A stretch of 64,000 nucleotides of DNA from Dakarella massiliensis (GTDB taxonomy: Bacteria > Pseudomonadota > Gammaproteobacteria > Burkholderiales > Burkholderiaceae_F), in NCBI RefSeq assembly GCF_001182045.1, contig NZ_CVTY01000006.1:521376-585375 (forward strand), given 5' to 3'. Both the position numbers and the translations under genes were made by a program. Shown here piece after piece: positions 7,153 to 15,837 of the stretch (its first letter is position 1; every line of letters begins with the position of its first letter). A model generated the notes under the pieces. The model had not been told where the DNA came from. It saw nothing but the letters and a program-made list of their open reading frames with translations, and searched no databases.

Positions 7153-9081
7153 CGGCTGCACCTGTAGAGGGTTCTGAAGAGGGGTTGGGGTTCGACTCGG
7201 GGTCGAGCGCCGGATCCGGTTTCGGTGATTCGTTCACCCGGTCAAAACGGAATTCAAAGATAACGCCATGCGGCTCCGCGTGCTTCACGGTCATCAGAGC
7301 GCCGTGGGCGTCCGCGATTCCGCGGACAATGCCGAGTCCGAGACCAAGACCCGCGGGGTCGGTCGAGTCACTCGCTTCGGTAAGCCGCCTGAAGTTTTTG
7401 TCATCCAATTTCGGGCCCGCGTCTTCAACCGTGAGAAACACGTACTGATCGACCGTCCGGACCGAGGCCTGAAGCGGCCGGCGGGTTTCCGATTTCATCG
7501 CCCGCGCCGCGTTTTTGAGGAGGTTAATGAGAAGGATCTCGAGTTCCAGAGGGTCCCCCGAAATCACCGCGCCCGGGACCGCGGATATGAGGAGCTCCGG
7601 CGAATACTTCCGGTATTCCTCATAGTGACGGAAATTTTCGACCGCCGCAGTGATGACGGACGCGAGATCCACGGGCTTATGCGCGGACTTCTTTTCCCGC
7701 GCGTACCCGCGCACCCGGTCCACGATATCCGTCATCCGGTGCGCCTCGCGGTTCACGGCGTCTGTCGCTTTTTCAAGCGTCGGGTTCGAGGGCGAGAGGT
7801 CTTCTAGCGTCAGACTCATCACCTCGCAGTAATTCGTGATCGTCGCGAGCGGCTGCTTCAGCTCATGCGCGATCATGCTGGAGAGGTGAGAAACGAGAGA
7901 GTTCCGCTCGAGCACCGAGAGCTTTGTCCGCGCCTCACGCTCGTTTTCAGAAAGCCGCTCGTTTTCGGTTAACGCGGCCGAGAGGTCACTCGTCCGCTTC
8001 CGCACCAGGGTGCGGAGCCGCATCTCGTTCATCACGAGGATGAAGATAAGCAGCGCGACACCGGCGAAGATCCAGCGGTACTTGATGAGAACGTCCTTGA
8101 ACGTCAAGGGTTTCGGCGCGAACGGCCCCATCCCGAGCGTCTTATAGAGATCGCCCACGGTGTTCAGCTGCCCCGCGACCTGCCAGGAGAATGACCGCTG
8201 ATCCGGCATCGTAAGGAGAGCAACGGACACCGCTTTAACGAGATCCGGACGCGTGAAATTCAGCGCTCCGAAGACGTTATCCGGGTAAAGCGCCGTCGTG
8301 TGCCGGCACTGAAGGAGACTATCCGCGTGAGGGGAGACGACGCGGAGCACTCCCGTTTCGATCAGTCCCGCCTTTTCGGCGGCTTCGAGTTCACACGCGG
8401 TAAGGACCCCGGCGTCGGTTTTCCCATCCAACACGTTTTCCATCACATCCGGATACTCAAACGTCCGGTAACTCACGCGGCTGAAGAAACTCTTTGGATC
8501 ATAGCCTGCCTGCTTTAAATACCCCGCGAGCGCGAGCCACCCGCCAAGCGAATCCGGGAGAGACGCGGCAACCGACTTCCCCTTCAGGTCCTGGATTGAG
8601 TCGAGATCCTTGCGGTCAGACCGCACGACAACCGCGGATCCCACCGAATACCCGCCATCCTTCGCCCAGATGGTTTTCCGGGTCGCGAGCGCCTGAGCTC
8701 CGAGGGAATTCGTGAGCGTATAGAAGATGTCGGACGGGCCAATCACAAAGTCCGGGCGGTGCCCGGCAATGACGGAGGCCGATTGGTAGGCCGGGATCTC
8801 AAGTACCCGGAAGTGGTATCCGGGAAGGGCGCGCGAGAGCTGGATCAGGGTCGGCGAAATAAATTCCGGCCGGTACCCCGGTTCATTTACGTTGATCACG
8901 CCGATCGTGACTTCTTTCGCCCCTCATTCGGATCCGCGTCGAGCGACGGGTTTTTAGCCGAGTAACTCGCGGGCACGGTCCGGGTCGCCGCTGAGTCAAA
9001 CTGCGGGCCGAGTGCCTCTGCGGGCCCTGTGAGACATAGGGCGGAGACAAGCGCGGCAATGAGAGCGGACTTCTGAAGCAT
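7145..9081 (-). pseudogene. PhnD-domain sensor histidine kinase, frameshifted (module 1)
   Basis: A TtrS-like kinase: a periplasmic PhnD/substrate-binding-like sensor (VIGPSDIF, GYSVGSAVVV, DLKGKSVAASLPDS), one transmembrane segment (WIFAGVALLIFILVM), a histidine phosphoacceptor in MIAHELKQPL and an ATPase domain with NLLKNAARAM and GLGLGLGIVRGI. The signal peptide (MLQKSALIAALVSALCL) is encoded at 8896-9081 in another frame. The kinase frame opens only at 8923 and continues as EVTIGVINVNEPG. One missing G in the GGGG run near 8919-8922 would join them. An internal GTG at 8899 could make a kinase without signal peptide, unlikely for a periplasmic sensor. It is first in the operon with the regulator. 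Confidence 0.82.
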
Positions 9082-9394
9082 GGCGTGCCGGGATGAGAGG
9101 GGGGAATTGTGGTTTTTTGTATGAGGTCATTCTATAGAAGGACCGTGCCGGCTACCCACCTACTTTTTTAGGTAGTCAATTTTTGTCACCATCTATAACC
9201 TTGTACCTAAGCTTAAGTGAAGCTTAAGAGGTGTGAAGGGTGTCGCAGAAACCTTCTAAGTACCTCTTCAAAAACAAGAACTCTGTGAAAAACAACAGAG
9301 TCAGCAGTTTTCAAAGATACCCGCTTTCAGACGGAGAGAGAAAGTCTCAGCAGTACTCCCCAGAATCCGAAAGCCGATTTAAAGGACAACGGAT
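9082..9394. promoter_or_regulatory. Divergent promoter region of module 1 with TAGGTAG motif
   Basis: This 313-bp gap separates the minus-strand kinase operon from the plus-strand cytochrome/flavoprotein operon. It holds TAGGTAG at 9169-9175, with CTACC upstream at 9152-9156 and CACCTAC between. The same TAGGTAG core occurs upstream of flavoprotein 2 (30065), on the aconitase upstream region (36688) and at 46711. Further right, AAGCTTAAGTGAAGCTTAAG forms a short repeat. The motif is a candidate site for the LuxR-type regulators; that is inference. Confidence 0.45.
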
Positions 9395-9751
9395 ATGCAG
9401 ATAAGGTTCAAAGCAGCGCTTGCCGCGGCGATCGGAGCCATGCTCCTCGCGGCCCCGTCCGCTTTCGCTCAGGGCGTGACGATCCACGGATCCCACGCCG
9501 GCATGAAGTGCGAAACCTGCCACGCCGGGCAGACCCAGAAGGCCGCCCCGTCGCAGAAGACCTGCCTCAAGTGCCACGGTTCTTACGAAGCTCTCGCGAA
9601 GAAGACCGCGAAGCCGGGCGAAAAGTTCAACCCGCATGACTCTCATATGGGCCGCATTGAGTGCACGCAGTGCCATTCGATGCACGCCACGAGCCACTAC
9701 ATCTGCCGCGATTGCCACGCGATTCCCGATCGTAAGTTCAAGGGAGAGTAA
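9395..9751 (+). CDS. Periplasmic tetraheme c-type cytochrome (module 1)
   Basis: A 118-residue protein with a Sec signal peptide (cleavage after AFAQ, about residue 24) and four CxxCH heme sites: CETCH, CLKCH, CTQCH and CRDCH. Several further His residues can serve as second axial ligands. It corresponds to the N-terminal heme domain of flavocytochrome c3, here as a separate subunit. It should pass electrons from a membrane quinol dehydrogenase (not in this window) to the flavoprotein encoded 3 bp downstream. A close relative is at 31601, sharing the stretch SYEALAKKT. Confidence 0.93.
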   Translation: MQIRFKAALAAAIGAMLLAAPSAFAQGVTIHGSHAGMKCETCHAGQTQKAAPSQKTCLKCHGSYEALAKKTAKPGEKFNPHDSHMGRIECTQCHSMHATSHYICRDCHAIPDRKFKGE

Positions 9752-9754
9752 ACC

Positions 9755-11299
9755 ATGTCTTCTATTCTGACCCGCCGTAATTTCCTGAAGACCGCTGCCG
9801 CTGCCGGCGCTGCCTCCGCAGCCGCCCCCGCGCTTGCCGCGTCTTCGCAATCCACTGCCGCTCCGAAGCATTGGGATCAGACCGTTGACGTGGTCGTCCT
9901 TGGTGCCGGCGGCGCTGGCCTCATGGCTGCCTGCCAGGTCTATGACAAGAAGGGGAAGGTCGTCGTTTTCGATAAGTCCTACAGCCCCTACCACTCCGCG
10001 ACCCGCATGTGCGGCGGCCTTTTCACCGCCTACGGCTCCGCGATCCAGAAGCGTGAGCACGCGAAGGACTCCTGGCAGGAATTCGCGCACGACATCATGG
10101 ATTACGGCGGCTATATGTCGCTGAAAGAACCGGTGGAACTCTTCGCGAAGCATTCCGGCGAAGCCTTTGACTGGCTCGAGAACCACGGTCTCGCAAAGCA
10201 TCACCTTGAAAAGTATCCGGGCCACAGCAATCTCCGCGCCGTTCGTCAGGACAGCTATCAGGGCAAAGACTACATCGACGTGCTGACGAAGCAGATCGCG
10301 GACCGCAAGATCAAGATCTACGAAGGCACGCCGCTTACGAAGATCTATTTCGACCCGAAGAAGAATGAAGTCCTCGGTATTGAGGCGACGAATCTCGATA
10401 CGGGTAAGAAGTACAACGTCCGCGCGCTTAAGGGCGTCATCATGGCGACCGGCGGCATCACCGGCACCCCTGAGTCTCTCGACTTCTGGGTTCCGTCAGT
10501 GGCTGGCAAAGGCGTCTCGATTGGCTGCCCCGCGAACGACGGCACCGCGATGCGTATCGCCGTGCGTGATGTCGGAACGCCGATCTCCCACATGCAGTAC
10601 ATCGCGTCCTACCCCTGCGGCATTGTGACAGGCGGCCGCCGCGGACCGTACTGCCGCTTCTGGTACTTCACGCAGGCGGGCGGCATTCTGATTAATAAGA
10701 ACGGCAAGCGCTTCGTCTCTGAAAACGAAGGCATCTGCCACATCACGCCGTACCTCGCGAGCAACCCGGGCGGCTACCACATCGTCTTCATGGATAAGAA
10801 GATCTATGACGCGACCCGCGCGAAGTATAAGATCGGCGCTCTGATCGGCCTTCCGTCCTGGAACGACGAGCGCACCGAGGAAGAGTTCAAGCTTGGGAAG
10901 AACCTCTTCCGCGCGAACACGCTTGAAGAGTTCTGCAAGATCTCGGGCGTGGACCTCAAGGGCCTGCAGGATCAGATCGAGATGTGGAATAAGGCCGTTG
11001 ACACGAAGAACGACACCCAGTACGGGCGTCATGACCAGAAGGTGAAGATTGACCTCGCGGGTCCGTTCTACGGCATCAAGATGTATCCGTGGAACAACCT
11101 CTCCTGCGGCGGCTTCCGCGTGACGGATCACCTCCAGGTGCTCGGCTGGGATCTGAAGCCCGTGAAGGGGCTGTATGCTGCCGGCGAAACGGTGGCTGGT
11201 GTCCACGGCGCGTTCTACTGCGGCGGCAACGCCTGCGGTTTCGCTCATACGTCGGGTTACATGGCGGGCCAGATCGCCATGGGACGGAAGGACGTCTGA
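9755..11299 (+). CDS. Tat-exported FAD-dependent reductase (module 1, flavoprotein B)
   Basis: A 514-residue flavoprotein of the fumarate reductase/flavocytochrome c family. A clean Tat signal (LTRRNFLKTAAAAGAA) leads to the FAD-binding GAGGAG at 50-55 and a C-terminal KGLYAAGETVAGVHGAF. The residue aligned with the catalytic Arg of flavocytochrome c3 (E+4 in GKRFVSENEGI) is Ile327, so fumarate is unlikely. Likely a periplasmic terminal reductase using electrons from the adjacent cytochrome. Recent work describes many such reductases for different unsaturated acids and other acceptors in gut Burkholderiales. The substrate cannot be named from sequence. The gene is intact, unlike flavoprotein A of the same module. 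Confidence 0.88.
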   Translation: MSSILTRRNFLKTAAAAGAASAAAPALAASSQSTAAPKHWDQTVDVVVLGAGGAGLMAACQVYDKKGKVVVFDKSYSPYHSATRMCGGLFTAYGSAIQKREHAKDSWQEFAHDIMDYGGYMSLKEPVELFAKHSGEAFDWLENHGLAKHHLEKYPGHSNLRAVRQDSYQGKDYIDVLTKQIADRKIKIYEGTPLTKIYFDPKKNEVLGIEATNLDTGKKYNVRALKGVIMATGGITGTPESLDFWVPSVAGKGVSIGCPANDGTAMRIAVRDVGTPISHMQYIASYPCGIVTGGRRGPYCRFWYFTQAGGILINKNGKRFVSENEGICHITPYLASNPGGYHIVFMDKKIYDATRAKYKIGALIGLPSWNDERTEEEFKLGKNLFRANTLEEFCKISGVDLKGLQDQIEMWNKAVDTKNDTQYGRHDQKVKIDLAGPFYGIKMYPWNNLSCGGFRVTDHLQVLGWDLKPVKGLYAAGETVAGVHGAFYCGGNACGFAHTSGYMAGQIAMGRKDV

Positions 11300-11386
11300 G
11301 ATAAGTAAAAGTCGGGGAACCGGACGATCTCTCCTCCGGTCCCCCGCGGTTCTGGTGAAAAAGCAGTTCAGGTTATAAGTCAGTTT

Positions 11387-11424
11387 GGGATCCGGGTTTA
11401 GCGTAGCCGGATCCCTTATTTTAT
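11387..11424 (+). terminator. Terminator between convergent genes
   Basis: GGGATCCGG and CCGGATCCC form a perfect 9-bp stem followed by TTATTTTAT. It ends the cytochrome/flavoprotein operon, and the symmetric stem could also serve the facing methyltransferase gene. Confidence 0.75.
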
Positions 11425-11429
11425 CCGGA

Positions 11430-12209
11430 TTATGCGGGTTTCCGCCCGATCGTGAGCACCCAGCGCTGCTCGAAACAGATTTCACCTTCTTTCCGGTAAG
11501 GGGCGAAACCGGTCTTCGGGCCGCCCGAGAGCTCCGACACCATCCGATCCCGGATCACCTTTGCGGTTTCGGGCGGCGTCCTCGTGAGGCCCATCCAGGA
11601 CTCGAGATGCTGCTCAATCGGTACGGTGTCTGAGTGTTCAATCGAGAGTCCCTCAGACTCAAAAAGCATCTCCATGTCGTCCTTTGTCAGATTGCTGACG
11701 TGCGACGGATCACGCATCTTTTCGATCGCGTCCCGGGTCGCGCGATCCGGTTCCGGAGTCGCCTCCATATCGATCATGACGAGCCGCCCGTTAGGTTTCA
11801 GAACCCGGACCATTTCCTCAAACGTCTTCACCGGAGCCGAGAAGTGATGAAAGGCGAGCCGGGACATCACGAGGTCGAAACTCCCGGAAAGGAAAGGGAG
11901 GTCTTCAGCGACCCCCTTCTCAAATATCAGATTCGTGAGTCCTGATTGCTCCGCCGCGGCTTTTCCGGCTTCAAGCATCGGGAGTGTGGCGTCGAGACAG
12001 ACCACGGTCTGGACCGCCGGGGAAAAAGTCCGGCCGCAGGCCGCGGTGCCGGCCGCGACTTCGAGCACGAGATCACTTTTCTCCGGCCTCACGGTGTCGA
12101 GCACGTGGTTCAGATAGTCCGCTTTGGAGAACTGCAGCGTCGGACTATCGAAGTTCTTCGCCTGGATCGAGAACGATTCATTGATAAGACTGAGATTTTC
12201 AGGTGTCAT
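11430..12209 (-). CDS. Class I SAM-dependent methyltransferase
   Basis: A 259-residue UbiE/Methyltransf_11-type enzyme. The SAM-binding motif I is VLEVAAGTAACG (about residues 48-59), followed by the acidic residue in VVCLDAT and the motif LPFLSGSFDLVMSRLAFHHF. No signal peptide or membrane segment. The substrate is unknown. Its start overlaps the stop of the upstream ogt gene by four bases, so the alkylation-repair genes and this enzyme form one minus-strand operon. The context hints at a stress-linked role but does not prove one. Confidence 0.82.
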   Translation of the reverse strand: MTPENLSLINESFSIQAKNFDSPTLQFSKADYLNHVLDTVRPEKSDLVLEVAAGTAACGRTFSPAVQTVVCLDATLPMLEAGKAAAEQSGLTNLIFEKGVAEDLPFLSGSFDLVMSRLAFHHFSAPVKTFEEMVRVLKPNGRLVMIDMEATPEPDRATRDAIEKMRDPSHVSNLTKDDMEMLFESEGLSIEHSDTVPIEQHLESWMGLTRTPPETAKVIRDRMVSELSGGPKTGFAPYRKEGEICFEQRWVLTIGRKPA

Positions 12210-12739
12210 AGGGCTGTGCCCGTTTTTGGAATAAAGAGAGAATGCATATCGGCTTTTTCAAGCGTGAGAAGTTTCACCTTCCGGAGGATTCCGCCGGCAT
12301 ACCCGGTGAGACTGCCGTTCGCGGCGACCACGCGGTGGCAGGGAATGATGATTGATATCGGGTTATGACCCACCGCGCCCCCGACCGCCTGAGCTGAAAA
12401 CCGGGTGCCGCCGCGGGACGCGGCGATCCGCTTCCCGATCGCGCTGTATGTCACGGTGGTGCCGTAAGGAATCGAGAGCAGATGGTTCCAGACCGTGGTC
12501 TGAAACTCGGTCCCGATCAGGTGAAGCGGGGGCGTGAAGGAGGGAAAGCCCCCTGAAAAGTAAATGCTGAGCCACTTCGAGGCAGAGTCCAGAATCGGTG
12601 AACCCCCGGTCCTGTAAGTTTTGGGGAGCGTCCGCGCGAAATACTTCTGCCCCTCAAACCAGAGACCGGTGAGCCCGGTCTCATCTGCAGCGAGCAGAAT
12701 CTCCCCGAGCGGCGACTCATAGTGCTTCACGGTGACCAT
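12206..12739 (-). CDS. ogt: Methylated-DNA--protein-cysteine methyltransferase
   Basis: A 177-residue O6-alkylguanine-DNA alkyltransferase. The active-site motif IIPCHRVVAANGSLTGYAGG is intact, with the acceptor Cys in PCHR. The recognition helix region (TTVTYSAIGKRIA) and Asn hinge (GHNPISI) are also present. It directly reverses O6-alkylguanine damage by suicidal transfer. The ATG at 12739 was chosen because it follows the upstream stop by one base and gives a normal length. A close paralogue at 15020 has Ser in place of the acceptor Cys. Neighbours include an AlkA-like glycosylase, giving a repair operon. Confidence 0.9.
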   Translation of the reverse strand: MVTVKHYESPLGEILLAADETGLTGLWFEGQKYFARTLPKTYRTGGSPILDSASKWLSIYFSGGFPSFTPPLHLIGTEFQTTVWNHLLSIPYGTTVTYSAIGKRIAASRGGTRFSAQAVGGAVGHNPISIIIPCHRVVAANGSLTGYAGGILRKVKLLTLEKADMHSLFIPKTGTAL

Positions 12740-12740
12740 T

Positions 12741-13100
12741 TCAGTTCCCATCGGTGAAATATCGGTTTGAGTCATCCGGCGCTTCGCTCCGATCCTTTTC
12801 TGTATAAGAGCGGAGTTCGGCGCAGACCGTGACCCGGTAGCTTTCAATCAGTTTGTCGCGTCCTTCTCTCTGCGCGAGCCGGTGCTTCAGCGTGTTTCTC
12901 CAGCGGCTGACCGCGGCTTCGTCAGTCCAGACATTCATCGAGAGGAGTTTTGAGTGATCCGCGAGGCTCTCAAAACGCTCTGCGCGGATAAAGCCCTCAA
13001 ACCCCGAGAGGAGAGGCTTCAGCATCGCGGCGAGTTCGAGGTACCGTGCCCGGCCTTCAGGGGTCGGCTTCAGTTCAAAAAGGACAATGATGTTCGGCAT
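12741..13100 (-). CDS. Antibiotic biosynthesis monooxygenase (ABM) domain protein
   Basis: A 119-residue single ABM-fold protein of the YgiN/quinol-monooxygenase style. Visible marks are the N-terminal beta strand IIVLFELKPTPEGRARYLELA, the centre GFIRAERFESLADHSKLLSMNVWTDEAAVSRWR and the typical LKHRLAQREGR. These small dimeric proteins act without cofactor on quinones or other aromatics, or as heme-related oxygenases; which one applies here is not clear. The stop is one base from the ogt start, so it is co-transcribed with DNA repair genes. Confidence 0.7.
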   Translation of the reverse strand: MPNIIVLFELKPTPEGRARYLELAAMLKPLLSGFEGFIRAERFESLADHSKLLSMNVWTDEAAVSRWRNTLKHRLAQREGRDKLIESYRVTVCAELRSYTEKDRSEAPDDSNRYFTDGN

Positions 13101-13134
13101 GGCGGTTTTCTCCTTTGTGGTTTTGATATAGGTT

Positions 13135-13848
13135 TCAGGTATGGGCTGAGCGGCCGGATTCGGATTGGGATTTCGGGAGGGCTTTCTTTTTTCTTCCGGG
13201 TTTTCCTTTTTTCACCGGCACAGGCGCGTAATCCCGAAGCTCAGGCACCGCGCCCGCCGCGGCGGCCCAGAGGTAGAGACTCGCGACACTGCCGTACGGG
13301 CTGAAACGCCGCTGGTACTTCCGAAAGAGCGCCGGCGTGATCGCTTTGTGGTGATAGACCATGCGGAGCCCCCGCTGAATCGCGAGATCGCCGAAACTCA
13401 GAATGTCCGGCCGGCCGAGGGAAAATAGGAGAATCATCTCCGCGGTCCAGGTTCCGATTCCCCGGATTCCGGTGAGCGTCCGGATGGCGTCTTCATCCGT
13501 CATTCGTTCGATCGCGCCGAGATCCACTTTGCCGCTAAGAACGTCTGAAGCAAAAGCGGCGATATAGTCCGCCTTCCGGAAAGTCATGCCGAAAGACTGC
13601 AGCCGGGGAATTCCAGCCGCCGCGATTACGTCAGGCGTCACGCTGCCGAAAGCGTCGAGCATCCGATTCCAGATCGTTTTCTGAGCTTTGGACGAAATCT
13701 GCTGCCCGATGATGTGGCGGATGACGGATGAAAAAAGGTCGGGGTCTGTCTCACGGTTGATGTGCCCAAGCCGATCGATCAGACTTCCCAGCCGCGCGTC
13801 CCGCGCTTTCAGATAATCGGTTTCTCTCGCGCCATAGCGAAAAAACAC
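13135..13848 (-). CDS. DNA-3-methyladenine glycosylase (AlkA-like, HhH-GPD)
   Basis: A 237-residue base-excision glycosylase. The helix-hairpin-helix is LTGIRGIGTWTAEMILLFSL (about residues 127-146), followed by the catalytic Asp in SFGDLAIQRG. IIGQQISSKAQKTIW is the usual family motif near the N terminus. The C terminus is basic and low in complexity (GKPGRKKK). It removes alkylated bases such as 3-methyladenine. The start is GTG at 13848. It is the first gene of the minus-strand operon running through the ABM protein, ogt and the methyltransferase. Confidence 0.88.
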   Translation of the reverse strand: MFFRYGARETDYLKARDARLGSLIDRLGHINRETDPDLFSSVIRHIIGQQISSKAQKTIWNRMLDAFGSVTPDVIAAAGIPRLQSFGMTFRKADYIAAFASDVLSGKVDLGAIERMTDEDAIRTLTGIRGIGTWTAEMILLFSLGRPDILSFGDLAIQRGLRMVYHHKAITPALFRKYQRRFSPYGSVASLYLWAAAAGAVPELRDYAPVPVKKGKPGRKKKALPKSQSESGRSAHT

Positions 13849-13963
13849 AATCCGGTCCCCACTCAGTACCCATTCTGAGTATCAATTTATTATTGAAATC
13901 CTTGTCCGGATATCACATTGCGAGCGAAAATCATCACAATATCGTCATCATGAAATTTTCGGC

Positions 13964-14851
13964 ATGGAAAAAGACCGCTATATCAATTCCGTCAATCTGA
14001 ATGCCGGGAGCCGGTTTCCGTATCTGGTGCTGAATGTGGTCGACGATCAGTCGTCGCCCCGGAATCCTGGCTTTCAGGTGATGCATTGGCATGAGGACCT
14101 GCAGTTCATCGCGGTGACAGATGGCCGGGGCGCGGTTCAGACACTCGATGAAACGGTGGAGATTGGAGCAGGGGAGGGCGTCTTTATCAACGCGGATGTC
14201 ATCCACTATGTGCGGAAAATCGGGACCTGCCGCTATCGGAGTTTCATCTTTCCGGCCGCGTTTCTCACATTCTTCCCGGGAAGCCCCGCGGAAAGCCTCG
14301 TGACCCGGGTGACCGAAAATCCGGATATCCATCTGATCCGCTTTTCACCGGACACGGAGTGGAATCGCGGCGTGCTTTCGCTCCTCTTTCGTCTTTCATC
14401 CCTTGAAGATCAGGCCAAAGACGAAACCTACCCCTATGAAGTACTGTCCGTCCTTTCCGAGCTCTGGCTTGTTCTTATCCGGAATCTGAGGCTCCCTGCG
14501 AAGGAAAAGGTGAGCGCGTCTCACCGGAGAATGCAGAAGATCCTTCAGTACATCGCGGTTCACTTTTCGGAACCGATTACGCTTGAGGATCTCGCGCGGA
14601 GCGCGAGTATCAGTAAGTCAGAGTGCGGACGGGTTTTCAGAGTGAGCCTTCAGAGAACGCCGTACCAGTATCTGATGGAGTATCGGATGCAGAGAGCTTC
14701 TGAGCTTCTCGCGGAAACCGATCTTCCGATTGGGACCATTGGTGAAACGGTGGGTTTCAGCCAGGTGAGTCACTTCGGGCACTGCTTCCGGAAGAGAACC
14801 GGACTCACCCCCAGCGCCTACCGACGGGCGCACCGGAAGAAAAACGAATAG
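13964..14851 (+). CDS. AraC family transcriptional regulator with cupin sensor
   Basis: A 295-residue regulator. The N-terminal cupin domain shows MHWHEDLQFIAVTDG (about residues 38-52) and GEGVFINADVIHYV. The C-terminal AraC domain (about 190-290) has two helix-turn-helices (LEDLARSASISKSECGRVF and IGTIGETVGFSQVSHFGHCF) and the closing GLTPSAYRR. It is divergent from the repair operon. A paralogue at 15838 shares most of its sequence. This is not an Ada protein: there is no zinc-Cys methyl-acceptor domain. The ligand is unknown. The upstream region (CTGAGTATCAATTTATT) is also shared with the paralogue. Confidence 0.87.
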   Translation: MEKDRYINSVNLNAGSRFPYLVLNVVDDQSSPRNPGFQVMHWHEDLQFIAVTDGRGAVQTLDETVEIGAGEGVFINADVIHYVRKIGTCRYRSFIFPAAFLTFFPGSPAESLVTRVTENPDIHLIRFSPDTEWNRGVLSLLFRLSSLEDQAKDETYPYEVLSVLSELWLVLIRNLRLPAKEKVSASHRRMQKILQYIAVHFSEPITLEDLARSASISKSECGRVFRVSLQRTPYQYLMEYRMQRASELLAETDLPIGTIGETVGFSQVSHFGHCFRKRTGLTPSAYRRAHRKKNE

Positions 14852-15019
14852 ACGGGTTACCGGATGTCTGAAGGCAGCTCCGATTGATGGCATTCCCGCC
14901 GTGTCTGCCGCTCAAGGCGTAAACACGGCCTTTCCTGAGAAATCTCTCTTTAATAAAAGAGCGGCGGCTGTAATTCTGAAACCCGAGCGGAAAGGAAACC
15001 ACCGCTGATTCGCGATGGA

Positions 15020-15571
15020 CTAAACAACCCCCAGAGGCTGCAGATCGGAAACCGAAGCCGGGATTAAGAGCGACCCCATATCGGTTTTTTCAAGCATCAG
15101 AAGTCTGGCCCGGTGGATAACGCCGCCCGCGTACCCCGTGAGACTTCCGTTTGCCGGCACCACCCGATGGCTCGGAATAATGATTGAAATCGGATTCTGG
15201 CTCACTATGCCGCCCACCGCCTGCGGAGAAGGGCGAAAGCCGGTCCGCGCCGCGGCAACCCGTTTTCCAATCTCGCCGTACGTCGCGGAGGTTCCGTAGG
15301 GGATCGAGTTCAGGCGCTTCCAAACCGCGATCTGGCAGTCGGTTCCGATCAGGTGAAGAGGCGGCGTGAAAGCCGGTTTTTCGCCTGAAAAATAAGCCCT
15401 GAGCCAGCGGACCGCGGATTCCAGAATCGGTGTGCTGCCAGTCTGGTAATTCCGGGTGAGTGTCTGGGCGAAATATTTCTGTCCTTCAAACCAGAGTCCA
15501 ATGAGCCCCGTGTCATCGGCCGCGAGAAAAATTAGCCCAAGCGGGGAGTCGTAGTACTTTACAGTTACCAT
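15020..15571 (-). CDS. Alkyltransferase-like protein, Ogt paralogue with Cys-to-Ser active site
   Basis: A 183-residue paralogue of the Ogt encoded at 12206, alike across its length. The active-site motif reads IIPSHRVVPANGSLTGYAGG: codon AGC gives Ser where the methyl-accepting Cys should be. It therefore cannot act as a suicide methyltransferase. Alkyltransferase-like proteins (ATL) also lack the Cys, usually having Trp or Ala, and flag alkyl lesions for nucleotide excision repair. This protein may do the same or may be decaying. It is divergent from an AraC paralogue, repeating the ogt/AraC arrangement of the first copy but without the glycosylase and ABM genes. Confidence 0.85.
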   Translation of the reverse strand: MVTVKYYDSPLGLIFLAADDTGLIGLWFEGQKYFAQTLTRNYQTGSTPILESAVRWLRAYFSGEKPAFTPPLHLIGTDCQIAVWKRLNSIPYGTSATYGEIGKRVAAARTGFRPSPQAVGGIVSQNPISIIIPSHRVVPANGSLTGYAGGVIHRARLLMLEKTDMGSLLIPASVSDLQPLGVV

Positions 15572-15837
15572 TTCTGATCATGAGGCTAAAATAACGCTCT
15601 GAATCTGACAGCCGGGTCTGGCTGTCTTATTCTGTGAACCATCGGAGGCAGCGCTGAACTGTTACCCGCGTCCCTGCGAATCCAGCCCCGCCGGCTTTCA
15701 GCGCCGGGCAGTGCCGGAGCACGGCCTCATCTCCATTCGTATCACTTCCTGAGTAGCAATTTATTCTCAAAATCCCCGTTTTGATATCAGGAAAATAGCG
15801 AAAATGATCAATAAATCGCCAAACTGGAATTTTTCGC

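Noticed and set aside
13964..14851. Ada methyl-sensing regulator
   Set aside because: The N-terminal domain is a cupin and lacks the zinc-binding cysteines of Ada, despite the neighbouring ogt gene.
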